Source: Chloroflexota bacterium (GTDB lineage Bacteria; Chloroflexota; Limnocylindria; Limnocylindrales; CSP1-4). Taken from it: DNA of 8,011 nt. Location: contig JAKAMV010000441.1 in assembly GCA_021812735.1 (NCBI GenBank), forward strand, positions 1-8,011. The letters are read 5' to 3'. Positions within the stretch are counted from its first letter, which is position 1; every line of letters starts with the position of its first letter. Below are positions 1-6,180 of this stretch, in pieces. The translations under genes and the position numbers were made by a program. The notes under the pieces were generated by a model, which saw only the letters and a list, made by a program, of their open reading frames with translations, ran no database searches and was not told where the DNA came from.

Positions 1-256
1 GGATCGTCCGCCGCGCCGCCGGGTCCGCGAACGGGTCCGGGCCCTCGGCCACGTCGGTGCCCAGTGACGCCAGGAGCCGCGCGGAGGCGGCGGCGACGTC
101 GTCGACCGCCGCCTCGAACGCCGCCCGGTGGCGGGCTGGCGGCGCCCGGAACCCGGACACCTTGCGCACGAACTGGAGCGCGGCGGCACGGGCCTCGCCC
201 GTGGTGGCGGGCCCGTCGCCCTCGGCCCGGCGGAGCTGGCGGATGGAGCGGCACAT
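1..256 (-). CDS. DUF2277 family protein (3' end cut by window edge)
   Basis: This small cytoplasmic protein belongs to the DUF2277 family, whose function is unknown. Read from the ATG at 256, the protein starts MCRSIRQLRR, continues with an ATTGEARAAALQFVRKVSGF block, and then an AAFEAAVDDVAAASARLL helix. This order (MCR.IR start, A.LQ.VRKVSGFR core, F..AV..VA..T/S..LL tail) is the family's characteristic pattern as I remember it. Some 85 codons are visible without a stop; family members are usually about 80-100 aa, so only a little is missing. No Shine-Dalgarno sequence precedes the ATG; a -10-like box ends 6 nt upstream, suggesting a leaderless transcript. It lies 122 bp downstream of the GH3 gene in the same direction. 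I am sure of the family, but no role can be given. Confidence 0.88.
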   Translation of the reverse strand, partial: MCRSIRQLRRAEGDGPATTGEARAAALQFVRKVSGFRAPPARHRAAFEAAVDDVAAASARLLASLGTDVAEGPDPFADPAARRTI

Positions 257-262
257 GGCGGC

Positions 263-268
263 AGGGTA
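263..268 (-). promoter_or_regulatory. Candidate -10 box of a leaderless promoter for the DUF2277 gene
   Basis: On the minus strand the sequence reads TACCCT (TANNNT), followed by exactly six bases (gccgcc) and then the ATG at 256. Transcription would begin at or next to the start codon. No convincing -35 hexamer lies 16-18 bp upstream. The same box-to-start distance occurs at the DNA glycosylase gene. Confidence 0.45.
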
Positions 269-306
269 GCTGACGACGGCGCCCTGCTGCGCCCCCGCGT
301 CGCGCG

Positions 307-330
307 GCGGACGCGAGCGCGGACGCGGGC
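307..330. repeat. Two-copy 12-bp tandem repeat
   Basis: GCGGACGCGAGC (307-318) is followed directly by GCGGACGCGGGC (319-330), differing at one base. It lies in the 122-bp gap between the GH3 and DUF2277 genes. It may be a chance product of the base composition. Confidence 0.5.
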
Positions 331-345
331 CCCCGCGCCGCGGGG
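331..345 (-). terminator. GC hairpin downstream of the GH3 gene, possible terminator
   Basis: CCCCGC, a 3-nt loop (gcc), and GCGGGG form a perfect 6-bp stem, beginning 33 nt after the GH3 stop codon on the minus strand. There is no T-run, so it is not a classical intrinsic terminator. It could be a U-less hairpin or simply a result of the GC content. Confidence 0.3.
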
Positions 346-378
346 CAAACCCGGGCCGACGCGCCGCAGGCGCTGCCG

Positions 379-1659
379 CTATGCCGGTAGCCCGAGGAGC
401 GCCTGCCTGCGGGCCCACTTCTCGTCGATCTGCGCGCCGGTCAGGCGACCGTGCGAGACGGCTCCGATGACCACCTCCACGACGTGAGCGACGATCCCCG
501 GGTCGTACACCTGCTGGTTCGCGAACAGCAGCAGGTCGTTGCCGGCCTCGAGCGCGAGCAGGACGGCCTCGTCGGCGCCGAAGCGCCTGGTGATGGCGGC
601 GGCCTGCAGGTCGTCCGTGACCGCCGGGCCCGCGAAGCCGATGTCGCCGCGCAGCCGGTCGAGCGTTGCGCGGCTGAGCGACGCGGGGTACTGCCGGTCG
701 ATCTGGCCGTTCACCACGTGGCCGACCATCACCGCGTGGAGCCTGCCGGTCGCGTTGAGGCTGCGGTACGGCTCGAGCTCGGTGGCGCTCCACGTCGCGG
801 TCACGTCGGCCACGCCGAAGTCGGTGTTCACGGTGGCCGAGCCGATGCCCGGGAAGTGCTTGGCGACAGCCCGGACCCCGTGGGCGTGCAGCGCGTCGAT
901 CTCGATCCCCGCCATGCGCGCCACCACGACCGGGTCCGCGGAGAACGCACGGCCGAGAGCGCCGATCGCCGGGCTGGCCGGGTTGACGTCGAGGTCCACG
1001 ACCGGCGCGAAGTCGAGGTTGCAGCCCGCGTCGCCGACGGTGCCGGACAGCGTTCGCGCCCAGGTCCGCGCCGCGGCCGCCGTCCCGGCGCCGACCTGTG
1101 CCTCCGACGCCAGGGATGGGAAGCCGTGGGACGGCCCGAGGCGGGTCACGAGGCCGCCCTCCTGGTCCACGCCGATCAGCAGGCCCGCGACCCCCGCGGC
1201 CGCCCGGAGCTCCGCGGTGAGCGCTGCCACCTGCGCCGCCGAGACGACGTTGCGGCTGCGGCCGGTCAACTGGTCGCGGTCGAACAGGATCACGCCGCCC
1301 AGTCCGTCCCGGGCGATGGCGGTTCGCACCCAGGCGGCGTCTGCGAGGCGCTCGCCGCGGAACCCGACGATCAGCAGGCCCGCGACCTGCGTTCGCAGCC
1401 GCTCAGCCGAGGACGGTCGCGGCGTGGGGGAGGGCGTGGCCGAGGCGGATGGAGGAGACGCGGAGGGCGTCGCGGGCGTTCCTGACGGTGCCCGTGACGC
1501 GGACGCAGAGCCAGGGGCGGACGCCGATGAATCGGCTGTCGCCGGCGGAGTGGTCGGCGGAGCCGGGCTGCAGGCCGCCGTCAGCACCGCCGCGCCGCCC
1601 AGGCCCAGGCCCGCGAGCAGCGCGCGGCGCGACAGCTGCTGGGGCGTCCGGCGATCCAC
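379..1659 (-). CDS. Tat-type lipoprotein, glycoside hydrolase family 3 (NagZ-like beta-N-acetylhexosaminidase)
   Basis: This is an exported cell-wall or glycan hydrolase candidate of 426 aa. Residues 1-30 form a twin-arginine signal (SRRALLAG at 10-17), a hydrophobic core and a lipobox-like LTAAC with Cys30. Residues 31-85 are a Ser/Pro/Thr/Ala-rich linker, expected for a surface-tethered enzyme. Residues 87-426 are the GH3 barrel: GVDQEGG at 163-169, KHFPG at 267-271 and TDDL at 348-351. By family knowledge the first Asp of TDDL (Asp349) is the nucleophile. In NagZ the loop after KHFPGHG carries an Asp-X-His acid/base dyad; here the aligned positions read Asn278-Thr-Asp280, so the His is absent and NagZ chemistry is not assured. 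The GTG start at 1659 is chosen because the signal peptide begins there. The gene follows the DoxX-Rieske gene by 28 bp and is probably in its operon. Confidence 0.88.
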   Translation of the reverse strand: MDRRTPQQLSRRALLAGLGLGGAAVLTAACSPAPPTTPPATADSSASAPGSASASRAPSGTPATPSASPPSASATPSPTPRPSSAERLRTQVAGLLIVGFRGERLADAAWVRTAIARDGLGGVILFDRDQLTGRSRNVVSAAQVAALTAELRAAAGVAGLLIGVDQEGGLVTRLGPSHGFPSLASEAQVGAGTAAAARTWARTLSGTVGDAGCNLDFAPVVDLDVNPASPAIGALGRAFSADPVVVARMAGIEIDALHAHGVRAVAKHFPGIGSATVNTDFGVADVTATWSATELEPYRSLNATGRLHAVMVGHVVNGQIDRQYPASLSRATLDRLRGDIGFAGPAVTDDLQAAAITRRFGADEAVLLALEAGNDLLLFANQQVYDPGIVAHVVEVVIGAVSHGRLTGAQIDEKWARRQALLGLPA

Positions 1660-1666
1660 GGCGCAC

Positions 1667-1672
1667 AGCCTA
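1667..1672 (-). promoter_or_regulatory. Possible -10 box before the GH3 gene
   Basis: TAGGCT on the minus strand lies 7 nt before the GTG start at 1659, inside the 28-bp gap after the DoxX-Rieske stop codon. No Shine-Dalgarno sequence is visible there. It could give a separate leaderless transcript. No clear -35 is present, and a TANNNT match by chance is possible. Confidence 0.22.
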
Positions 1673-1687
1673 CGCCGTGGCCGGCGC

Positions 1688-2857
1688 TCAGGCCTGGAGG
1701 CTGATCGTGCCGGTCTTCGAGTCGATCACGAGCGGCAGCTCGAGCAGGGGCTGGTTGGTGGGCCCCTGCAGGACGGCCGCGTGGTTGTTGGGGTCGAAGG
1801 CGGCGCCGTGGCACGGGCACAGCAGCACGTCGTCCTGGGCATCCCAGCCCACGCGGCAGCCCTGGTGCGTGCAGACGGTGTCGTAGCAGGCGTAGCCGCC
1901 GCTCTTGAGCTTGACCACCATGGCGGGATCGCCGGCGGGCAGCGACGAGGGCGCGCTGACCGGCACGCGGATGCGCACCGCACCGTGCGCGTCGACCTGC
2001 GCCGTGGTGGTCACCGCCAGGCCGCTGGCGGTGAACCCGGGCGTGGGGGAGGCAAACGGGGCCGAGGTGGGACCGCCGGGAACGGGCGAGCCGCCCGGAG
2101 CCGCGCTCGCGCCGGGCACGCCCGCCGCCCCGGTCGTCCCGCCCAGGGACGCGGTGGAGGCGTCGCCGGCACCGCCCCCGGCCGCGCTGTCGTCGTGGCG
2201 CAGGATCCGGATCGGCAGGGCAAGCGCCCCGACCGCGAACGTGGCACCGGCCAGGACGCCGGTCTGCACCAGCAGGCGCCGCGACATCGAGGGCTCCTCG
2301 TCGAGGTAGCGCGGGGGGCGGAACCCCGACGCGGCGGCCGGGCCGGCCACGCGCTGTCCCCACGGCATGGCCGACTCGACGTTCGCGCCGATGTCCGAGA
2401 TGAACCCCGGCACCAGCAGGTCGCTCGTGCCGGCCATCGAGAGGGCGAGCCAGCCGAACGCGTACGGCAGGTCCGGGCCGTAGTAGTAGGGGTGCGTCGA
2501 CCACGATGCGGTCAGGAAGAACAGGAACGAGAGCAGCGCGCCGCCCGACGCGGCCAGCCGGAACAGCAGGCCCGAGATGGCGCCGAGGCCGATCGCGATC
2601 TCCGCGAGGGCGATCAGGATGCCGACCACCACGGCGAGCGGCTCCACCGGCTTGATCATGAACGCGAGCGGCGACGTTCGGGCGAACGCCGTCAGCTGCG
2701 CCGTGATGGACGTGGGCGAGCTCGGATCGAGGAACGTCGGGTCCACGATCTTGTCGAGGCCCGCGTAGACGAAGGTCACCCCGAAGAAGAAGCGGACGGG
2801 GAGGAGGGCGCGGGCCGCTGGACTCGCGCCCGTCAACTGCGCCCAGAGCGAGGACAC
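1688..2857 (-). CDS. DoxX/DoxD-like membrane protein fused to a Rieske [2Fe-2S] domain
   Basis: This is a membrane redox protein of 389 aa. Residues about 16-151 hold four hydrophobic segments (near 16-40, 74-99, 102-119, 130-151) typical of the DoxX / thiosulfate:quinone oxidoreductase small-subunit family, including the YAGLDK and HPYYYGPDLPYA motifs. A second unit starts at Met191: MSRRLL plus a fifth hydrophobic segment to about 215, then a Gly/Ala/Pro/Ser linker (222-275), then a Rieske fold. Cluster ligands are CTH (Cys329, His331) and CPCH (Cys347, His350); Cys334 and Cys349 would form the disulfide seen in high-potential bc1-type Rieske proteins. Four helices would leave the SRR motif in the cytoplasm and place the Rieske domain outside. 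The frame stays open upstream to 3202, but those residues look non-coding and would overlap the RlpA-like gene. The GTG at 2857 (VSSLWAQ) starts the recognisable domain but lacks a Shine-Dalgarno sequence; GTG 2902 is an alternative. The redox partner is unknown. Confidence 0.82.
   Translation of the reverse strand: MSSLWAQLTGASPAARALLPVRFFFGVTFVYAGLDKIVDPTFLDPSSPTSITAQLTAFARTSPLAFMIKPVEPLAVVVGILIALAEIAIGLGAISGLLFRLAASGGALLSFLFFLTASWSTHPYYYGPDLPYAFGWLALSMAGTSDLLVPGFISDIGANVESAMPWGQRVAGPAAASGFRPPRYLDEEPSMSRRLLVQTGVLAGATFAVGALALPIRILRHDDSAAGGGAGDASTASLGGTTGAAGVPGASAAPGGSPVPGGPTSAPFASPTPGFTASGLAVTTTAQVDAHGAVRIRVPVSAPSSLPAGDPAMVVKLKSGGYACYDTVCTHQGCRVGWDAQDDVLLCPCHGAAFDPNNHAAVLQGPTNQPLLELPLVIDSKTGTISLQA
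2285..2299 (-). promoter_or_regulatory. Internal ribosome-binding site and ATG inside the DoxX-Rieske gene
   Basis: On the minus strand GAGGAG (2294-2299) is followed by a 6-nt spacer and an in-frame ATG at 2287. Translation from there would give a 199-aa Rieske protein with its own twin-arginine signal-like start (MSRRLL). The signal is better than at the upstream GTG, so a separate Rieske product, or a gene recently joined to its neighbour, is possible. The hexamer also encodes Glu-Glu, so it may be fortuitous. Confidence 0.45.
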
Positions 2858-2941
2858 GCGGGCCGACTCGGATGGACGTGCGGGCCGGAGCGCAGGGTCC
2901 ACGCCGCCGTAGGCTCGATCCGCGGCGCGGCGTGATCCACG

Positions 2942-2962
2942 TTGGCGGCGGCTCACCGCCAA
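2942..2962. promoter_or_regulatory. Inverted repeat, possible operator upstream of DoxX-Rieske
   Basis: TTGGCGG and CCGCCAA form a perfect 7-bp inverted repeat around a 7-bp centre, 85 bp upstream of the chosen GTG. The size and symmetry suit a dimeric regulator, or a hairpin in the leader. No regulator gene lies in the window to support a pairing. Confidence 0.35.
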
Positions 2963-3104
2963 GTCTCGGTTCGCGACGCGACCACAGGGTCCTCCATCCA
3001 CGGCGAGCCGACCGGATCCGGCTCCCCCTGGGGATACCGTAGCCCGGGCAGCCCGAGCCACAGATGAGGCGCCGATGTGGCTTTCCACAGGAACCGCCGG
3101 CCGG

Positions 3105-3122
3105 CGGCGCCGCCCGGCGCCG
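3105..3122 (-). terminator. Candidate terminator hairpin after the RlpA-like gene
   Basis: CGGCGCC, a 4-nt loop and GGCGCCG form a perfect 7-bp stem, starting 12 nt after the stop codon at 3135-3137 on the minus strand. It overlaps a 14-bp perfect palindrome, CCGCCGGCCGGCGG, at 3094-3107. There is no T-run. Position after a stop and stem strength favour a U-less terminator. Confidence 0.42.
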
Positions 3123-3134
3123 ATCGGCTCCCGG

Positions 3135-3740
3135 TCAGCTCCCGGCGAGCCGCCAGTCGATCGAGCCCGTGTAGCAGTGGTCGAGGTAGGTGCACAGCCC
3201 ACCCGTCATGTCCCAGATGCGCCCGAACACGTAGGGCCCCCGGTCGATCACCGGAACCGTGGCCGTCCGGCCGGTGGCGGGGTTCCGGAACACCACGAGG
3301 GTGCCGCAGGGCAGCGTGCGGCTGGCGACGCCCCTGACGGTCTTGGTGAGCGTCACGCCGCACGCCGTCCGCCAGCCGTACATCCCCGGGCCGTACCAGC
3401 TGATGTTCGGGTCGAAGTGCCACGGGTTCTTCGGTACCTGTACCGGCTGGACCGTGGGCTGGAGTCCCGCTGGGCGCGCTCCCGCCACCTCGGCGGTCTC
3501 GCCGGACTCGGCCAGCGCGGTGCCGGGCCCGAGCCAACCGGCCGAGCGATGCGCGATGTCAAGCGTGGTGATCGACGTCGCCGGCGAATCCGAGAGTGCC
3601 GCGAGCGTGACGGCGCGGAACTGCGCCGCGTCGAGCGTCTGGGCAACGCTCGCCTCACGTGCCCCCGCGGTATCGGGGCCGGCGACCAGGGCGGACGCGG
3701 CAATGAGCGCCGCGATCGCGACGATGATCCTGGTTCGCAC
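3135..3740 (-). CDS. Secreted protein with RlpA-like double-psi beta-barrel domain
   Basis: This is an exported protein of 201 aa. Residues 1-27 are a Sec-type signal: MRTR, a hydrophobic core from IIVAIAAL to ALVAG, then TAGA before a likely cleavage. Residues 30-110 are a poorly conserved linker. Residues 114-195 form the RlpA/DPBB domain: SWYG at 114-117, TACG at 125-128, SRTLPCGT at 140-147 and the hallmark DRGP at 166-169 followed by GRIWDM. Four cysteines (127, 145, 183, 189) could form two disulfides outside the cell. RlpA lytic transglycosylases usually carry Glu in a TASGE motif; here it is TACGV, so peptidoglycan cleavage is doubtful and a binding or structural role is equally possible. 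The GTG start at 3740 is set by the signal peptide. No SPOR domain is present. A GC hairpin suggests transcription ends after it. Confidence 0.82.
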   Translation of the reverse strand: MRTRIIVAIAALIAASALVAGPDTAGAREASVAQTLDAAQFRAVTLAALSDSPATSITTLDIAHRSAGWLGPGTALAESGETAEVAGARPAGLQPTVQPVQVPKNPWHFDPNISWYGPGMYGWRTACGVTLTKTVRGVASRTLPCGTLVVFRNPATGRTATVPVIDRGPYVFGRIWDMTGGLCTYLDHCYTGSIDWRLAGS

Positions 3741-3752
3741 GATGCGGGGGAC

Positions 3753-3758
3753 AAGATA
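3753..3758 (-). promoter_or_regulatory. Possible -10 box of the RlpA-like gene
   Basis: TATCTT on the minus strand lies 12 nt before the GTG at 3740, which would give a leader of about 5-6 nt. A perfect TTGACA occurs on the same strand at 3766-3771, but only 7 bp upstream, too close to be its -35. Position in the divergent gap supports a promoter; the spacing does not fully fit. Confidence 0.35.
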
Positions 3759-3797
3759 CCTGAGTTGTCAAGTAGGGAATGATCCCGGTCCGGCCGG

Positions 3798-3827
3798 GTG
3801 ACGGCGCAGGGGCATGGTGCGTACGCT
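3798..3827 (+). promoter_or_regulatory. Candidate leaderless promoter of the DNA glycosylase gene
   Basis: GTGACG at 3798-3803 (resembling TTGACN) is followed by an 18-bp spacer and TACGCT at 3822-3827. Six bases later comes the ATG at 3834, so transcription would start at or beside the start codon. An inverted repeat, CCCGG-N5-CCGGG at 3784-3798, abuts the -35 and could be an operator. Confidence 0.45.
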
Positions 3828-3833
3828 TGTCGG

Positions 3834-4796
3834 ATGCCGCCTGACGCCCCCGCCCGTGGGTCGGCGCTCGAGCGCGTCGTCGTCCTGACGGGGCCGCTCG
3901 ACCTCCGCCTGACGCTCGGAATCCACGGCCACGGGCGCCTCGACCCGGCCCTCCGGTTCGAGGCGTCGGGGTCGGCATGGCGGGCCACCAGGAACCCCGA
4001 CGGGCCGGCGACCCTGTTCATCGAGGTCGTGGACGCTGGCGAGCGCGTGCGGGCGCGAGCATGGGGTCCGGGAGCGGCCCGGGCCCTCGACGGTCTCGGG
4101 ACGCTGCTCGGCCTCGACGACGACCCGGCAGTCCTCGTCTCCCGCCACGCCGCGGTGGCAGACGCGGCGCGCCAACTCCGGGGCCTGCGCATCGGACGGA
4201 CCGAACACGTCATCGAGGCACTGGTGCCTGCGATCCTCGAGCAGAAGGTCACCGGCGGGGAGGCGTCGCGGGCCTACCGCGGCATCCTGGCGCGGTGGGG
4301 CGAGCGCGCACCCGGTCCCGCCGGCGAGCGCGGGATGCGCGTCCCCGCGGACCCGGCCGTCCTGGCGGCACTCCCCTACTTCGCGCTCCACCCCGTCGGC
4401 GTGGAGCGGCGGCGCGCCGAGCTGATCCGTGCCGTCGCGCGCGAGGCGCCGCAGCTCGAGCGGCTCGCGCCCGCGGCATCCGGCCCAGCCGGCGACCCCG
4501 CGGCTGTGTACGCCTTCCTCCGGCGATTCGCCGGGATCGGCCCGTGGACGGCGGCCGAGGTGGGCGCCCGCGCGTTCGGCGACCCTGATGCGGTCAGCGT
4601 GGGCGACTTCCACCTGCCGAGCCTGGTCGCGTGGGCGCTCGCGGGGGAGCCGCGCGGGACGGACGAGCGGATGCTCGAGCTGCTTGAGCCGTACGCCGGT
4701 CAGCGGGGCCGCGTGGTCCGGCTGCTCGAGGCTTCGGGCATCGCTGCGCCGCGCCGCGGGCCGCGCCTCGCCGGCCGGCGCATCGAGCGCCTCTGA
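3834..4796 (+). CDS. DNA-3-methyladenine glycosylase II family (AlkA-like, HhH-GPD)
   Basis: This is a base-excision repair enzyme of 320 aa, expected to remove alkylated purines from DNA. From the ATG at 3834, residues about 12-100 are the AlkA-type N-terminal region. The HhH-GPD domain follows: a helix with AILEQKVTG (133-141, matching the family's QQ-S/T motif), the helix-hairpin-helix LRRFAGIGPWTA (229-240), and GDPDAVSVGDFHLPSLV with the expected catalytic Asp258. No Lys precedes the hairpin where bifunctional lyases have one, which fits a monofunctional glycosylase. An in-frame GTG at 3798 would add 12 residues, but those bases overlap the likely -35, so I prefer 3834. No Ada or other alkylation-response gene is adjacent. 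It meets the oxidoreductase gene tail to tail with 4 bp between stops. Confidence 0.88.
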   Translation: MPPDAPARGSALERVVVLTGPLDLRLTLGIHGHGRLDPALRFEASGSAWRATRNPDGPATLFIEVVDAGERVRARAWGPGAARALDGLGTLLGLDDDPAVLVSRHAAVADAARQLRGLRIGRTEHVIEALVPAILEQKVTGGEASRAYRGILARWGERAPGPAGERGMRVPADPAVLAALPYFALHPVGVERRRAELIRAVAREAPQLERLAPAASGPAGDPAAVYAFLRRFAGIGPWTAAEVGARAFGDPDAVSVGDFHLPSLVAWALAGEPRGTDERMLELLEPYAGQRGRVVRLLEASGIAAPRRGPRLAGRRIERL

Positions 4797-4800
4797 GAGA

Positions 4801-6021
4801 TCAGCCCGCGACCGGGTCCTCGCGCAAGCCCCACGGCGAGCCGTACGCCGTGAGCAGGTCGAGGAACGGCCTGGGGGCGAACGCCTCGGGCCCGAGCACG
4901 CCGACCCCGCTCCACGCGCCCGCCGCCAGCAGCTCCAGCGCCACGATCGGGTTGATCGCCGTCTGCCACACGACGGCCTGGCTGCCGTACTCCTTCCACG
5001 ACCAGTCGGAGTCGACGATGTGGTAGAGGTACACGGCGCGCGGGCGCCCGTCCTTGCCCTTGCCGGTCACGTACGTGCCGGCGCACGTCTTGCCGTGCAT
5101 CCTGTCGCCCAGGCCGGCCGGATCGGGAAGGCAGGCGGCCACCACGTCGCGCGGCGAGACGGAGACGCCCTTCACGCGAACTGGCGCGGTCTTGTCCAGG
5201 CCCAGGGTGTGGAGCACCTTGAGGACGTTGATGAACTCGTTGCCCAGGCCGTACTTGAAGGTCACGCGCTTGGCCTTGACCCAGCGCGGGATCAGCAGCA
5301 CCTCCTCGTGCTCGACGTTCACGCACTCCACCGGGCCGATGCCCTCGGGGAACTCGAACACCTCGGGCTCGGAGAACGGAGGCGTGGTGTACCACCCCTT
5401 GCCCGCCTCCCAGATGGCGGGCGGGTTCAGGCACTCCTCGATCGTGGTCCAGATGGAGAACGACGGGGCGAAGTCGAACCCGTCGACGACGAGGTTCGCG
5501 CCGTCCCGGACGCCCGCCTCGTCGATCTCGCTGAACAGCTCATCCTGCGCGTAGCGCGCGAACACGTCCGAGAGCCCGGGCTCCACGCCGATGCCCACCA
5601 GCGCCAGGCGGCCCGCCCGCTCCCACTCCGCGGCCTTGGCGAACTGCTCGTCGCCCAGCTTGAGCCCGGCCAGCGCGTGGGGCCGCTCGGGGTGCGGCCT
5701 GGACAGCGACATCGCCATGTCGAGGTACGTGGCGCCGGCTGCGAAGCAGGCGTCGAAGATCGGCATGACGAAGCGCGGGTCCACCGCGTTGAGCACGTGC
5801 GTGACCCGCTGCTCGCGGATCAACGCCACCATCGCGTCCACGTTCGATGCGTCGACGCGGGCGCCGCTGAACCGCCCGTCGCCGGCCACCTGCGCCAGCG
5901 CGTGCTCCACGCGGGCCGGGTCGAAGTCGGCGACTACCATGTGCTCGAAGAAGTCGCGGCGGGCCGCGATGGCCACGGCCGCGGTGCCGACGCCACCGGC
6001 GCCGATCACCAGGATCCGCAT
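4801..6021 (-). CDS. Saccharopine dehydrogenase family NAD(P)-dependent oxidoreductase
   Basis: This is a cytoplasmic Rossmann-fold oxidoreductase of 406 aa. From the ATG at 6021 it begins MRILVIGAGGVG, a clear GxGxxG dinucleotide site (Gly7, Gly9, Gly12), with acidic VADFD at the end of the second strand, which usually favours NAD. LNAVDPRF, ATYLDMAMSL and GIGVEPGLSDVFARY match the saccharopine dehydrogenase / carboxynorspermidine synthase superfamily, followed by its C-terminal dimer and substrate domain. Length is normal. The true substrate (saccharopine, a carboxy-polyamine, or another opine-like secondary amine) cannot be told from sequence, and no lysine or polyamine gene is nearby. The frame is open to 6072, but the ATG at 6021 has a good Shine-Dalgarno (GAGGTG, 6-nt spacer) and starts the domain. 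Confidence 0.87.
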   Translation of the reverse strand: MRILVIGAGGVGTAAVAIAARRDFFEHMVVADFDPARVEHALAQVAGDGRFSGARVDASNVDAMVALIREQRVTHVLNAVDPRFVMPIFDACFAAGATYLDMAMSLSRPHPERPHALAGLKLGDEQFAKAAEWERAGRLALVGIGVEPGLSDVFARYAQDELFSEIDEAGVRDGANLVVDGFDFAPSFSIWTTIEECLNPPAIWEAGKGWYTTPPFSEPEVFEFPEGIGPVECVNVEHEEVLLIPRWVKAKRVTFKYGLGNEFINVLKVLHTLGLDKTAPVRVKGVSVSPRDVVAACLPDPAGLGDRMHGKTCAGTYVTGKGKDGRPRAVYLYHIVDSDWSWKEYGSQAVVWQTAINPIVALELLAAGAWSGVGVLGPEAFAPRPFLDLLTAYGSPWGLREDPVAG

Positions 6022-6027
6022 GACAGG

Positions 6028-6033
6028 CACCTC
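6028..6033 (-). promoter_or_regulatory. Ribosome-binding site that fixes the start of the saccharopine dehydrogenase family gene
   Basis: GAGGTG on the minus strand lies 6 nt before the ATG at 6021. It decides this start over an upstream in-frame start at 6072. Confidence 0.7.
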
Positions 6034-6083
6034 GCTGGAGGACGGCGCCGACGGGACGGGACCGCGCCGCACGAGAGTCTCTT

Positions 6084-6098
6084 GGGGGCCGCGCCCCC
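6084..6098. other. GC hairpin in the leader region of the oxidoreductase gene
   Basis: GGGGGC, a 3-nt loop (cgc), and GCCCCC form a perfect 6-bp stem about 60 bp upstream of the oxidoreductase ATG. An AGAGTCTCT near-palindrome lies beside it at 6074-6082. No gene ends here on either strand, so it is not an obvious terminator. It may be a leader structure. Confidence 0.4.
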
Positions 6099-6180
6099 GG
6101 CTGGCGCCATGATGTCAGCCGCCGCGGCTGGCGTGCGCCGCCGGGCCGGCAGACGGCACGGTCGGACGGCACCATTGGGT

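Larger units (their letters stand above)
2858..3134. other. Non-coding gap between the RlpA-like and DoxX-Rieske genes
   Basis: These 277 bp hold open frames on the minus strand, but the translations are Arg/Gly/Ala-rich with no recognisable domain, so I treat the stretch as non-coding. It contains a GC hairpin just after the RlpA-like stop and an inverted repeat at 2942-2962, and should hold the DoxX-Rieske promoter. No convincing -35/-10 pair was found. Confidence 0.55.

Noticed and set aside
539..2935. A long plus-strand open frame (798 codons) opposite the GH3 and DoxX-Rieske genes
   Set aside because: It is antisense to two genes with clear domains and motifs. Its translation is Arg/Ala/Gly-rich with no recognisable family, as expected when stop codons are rare in high-GC DNA.
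2858..3202. An N-terminal extension of 115 residues on the DoxX-Rieske protein
   Set aside because: The residues are Arg/Gly/Ala/Pro-rich and unlike any DoxX protein, would overlap the end of the RlpA-like gene, and would cross its candidate terminator hairpin.
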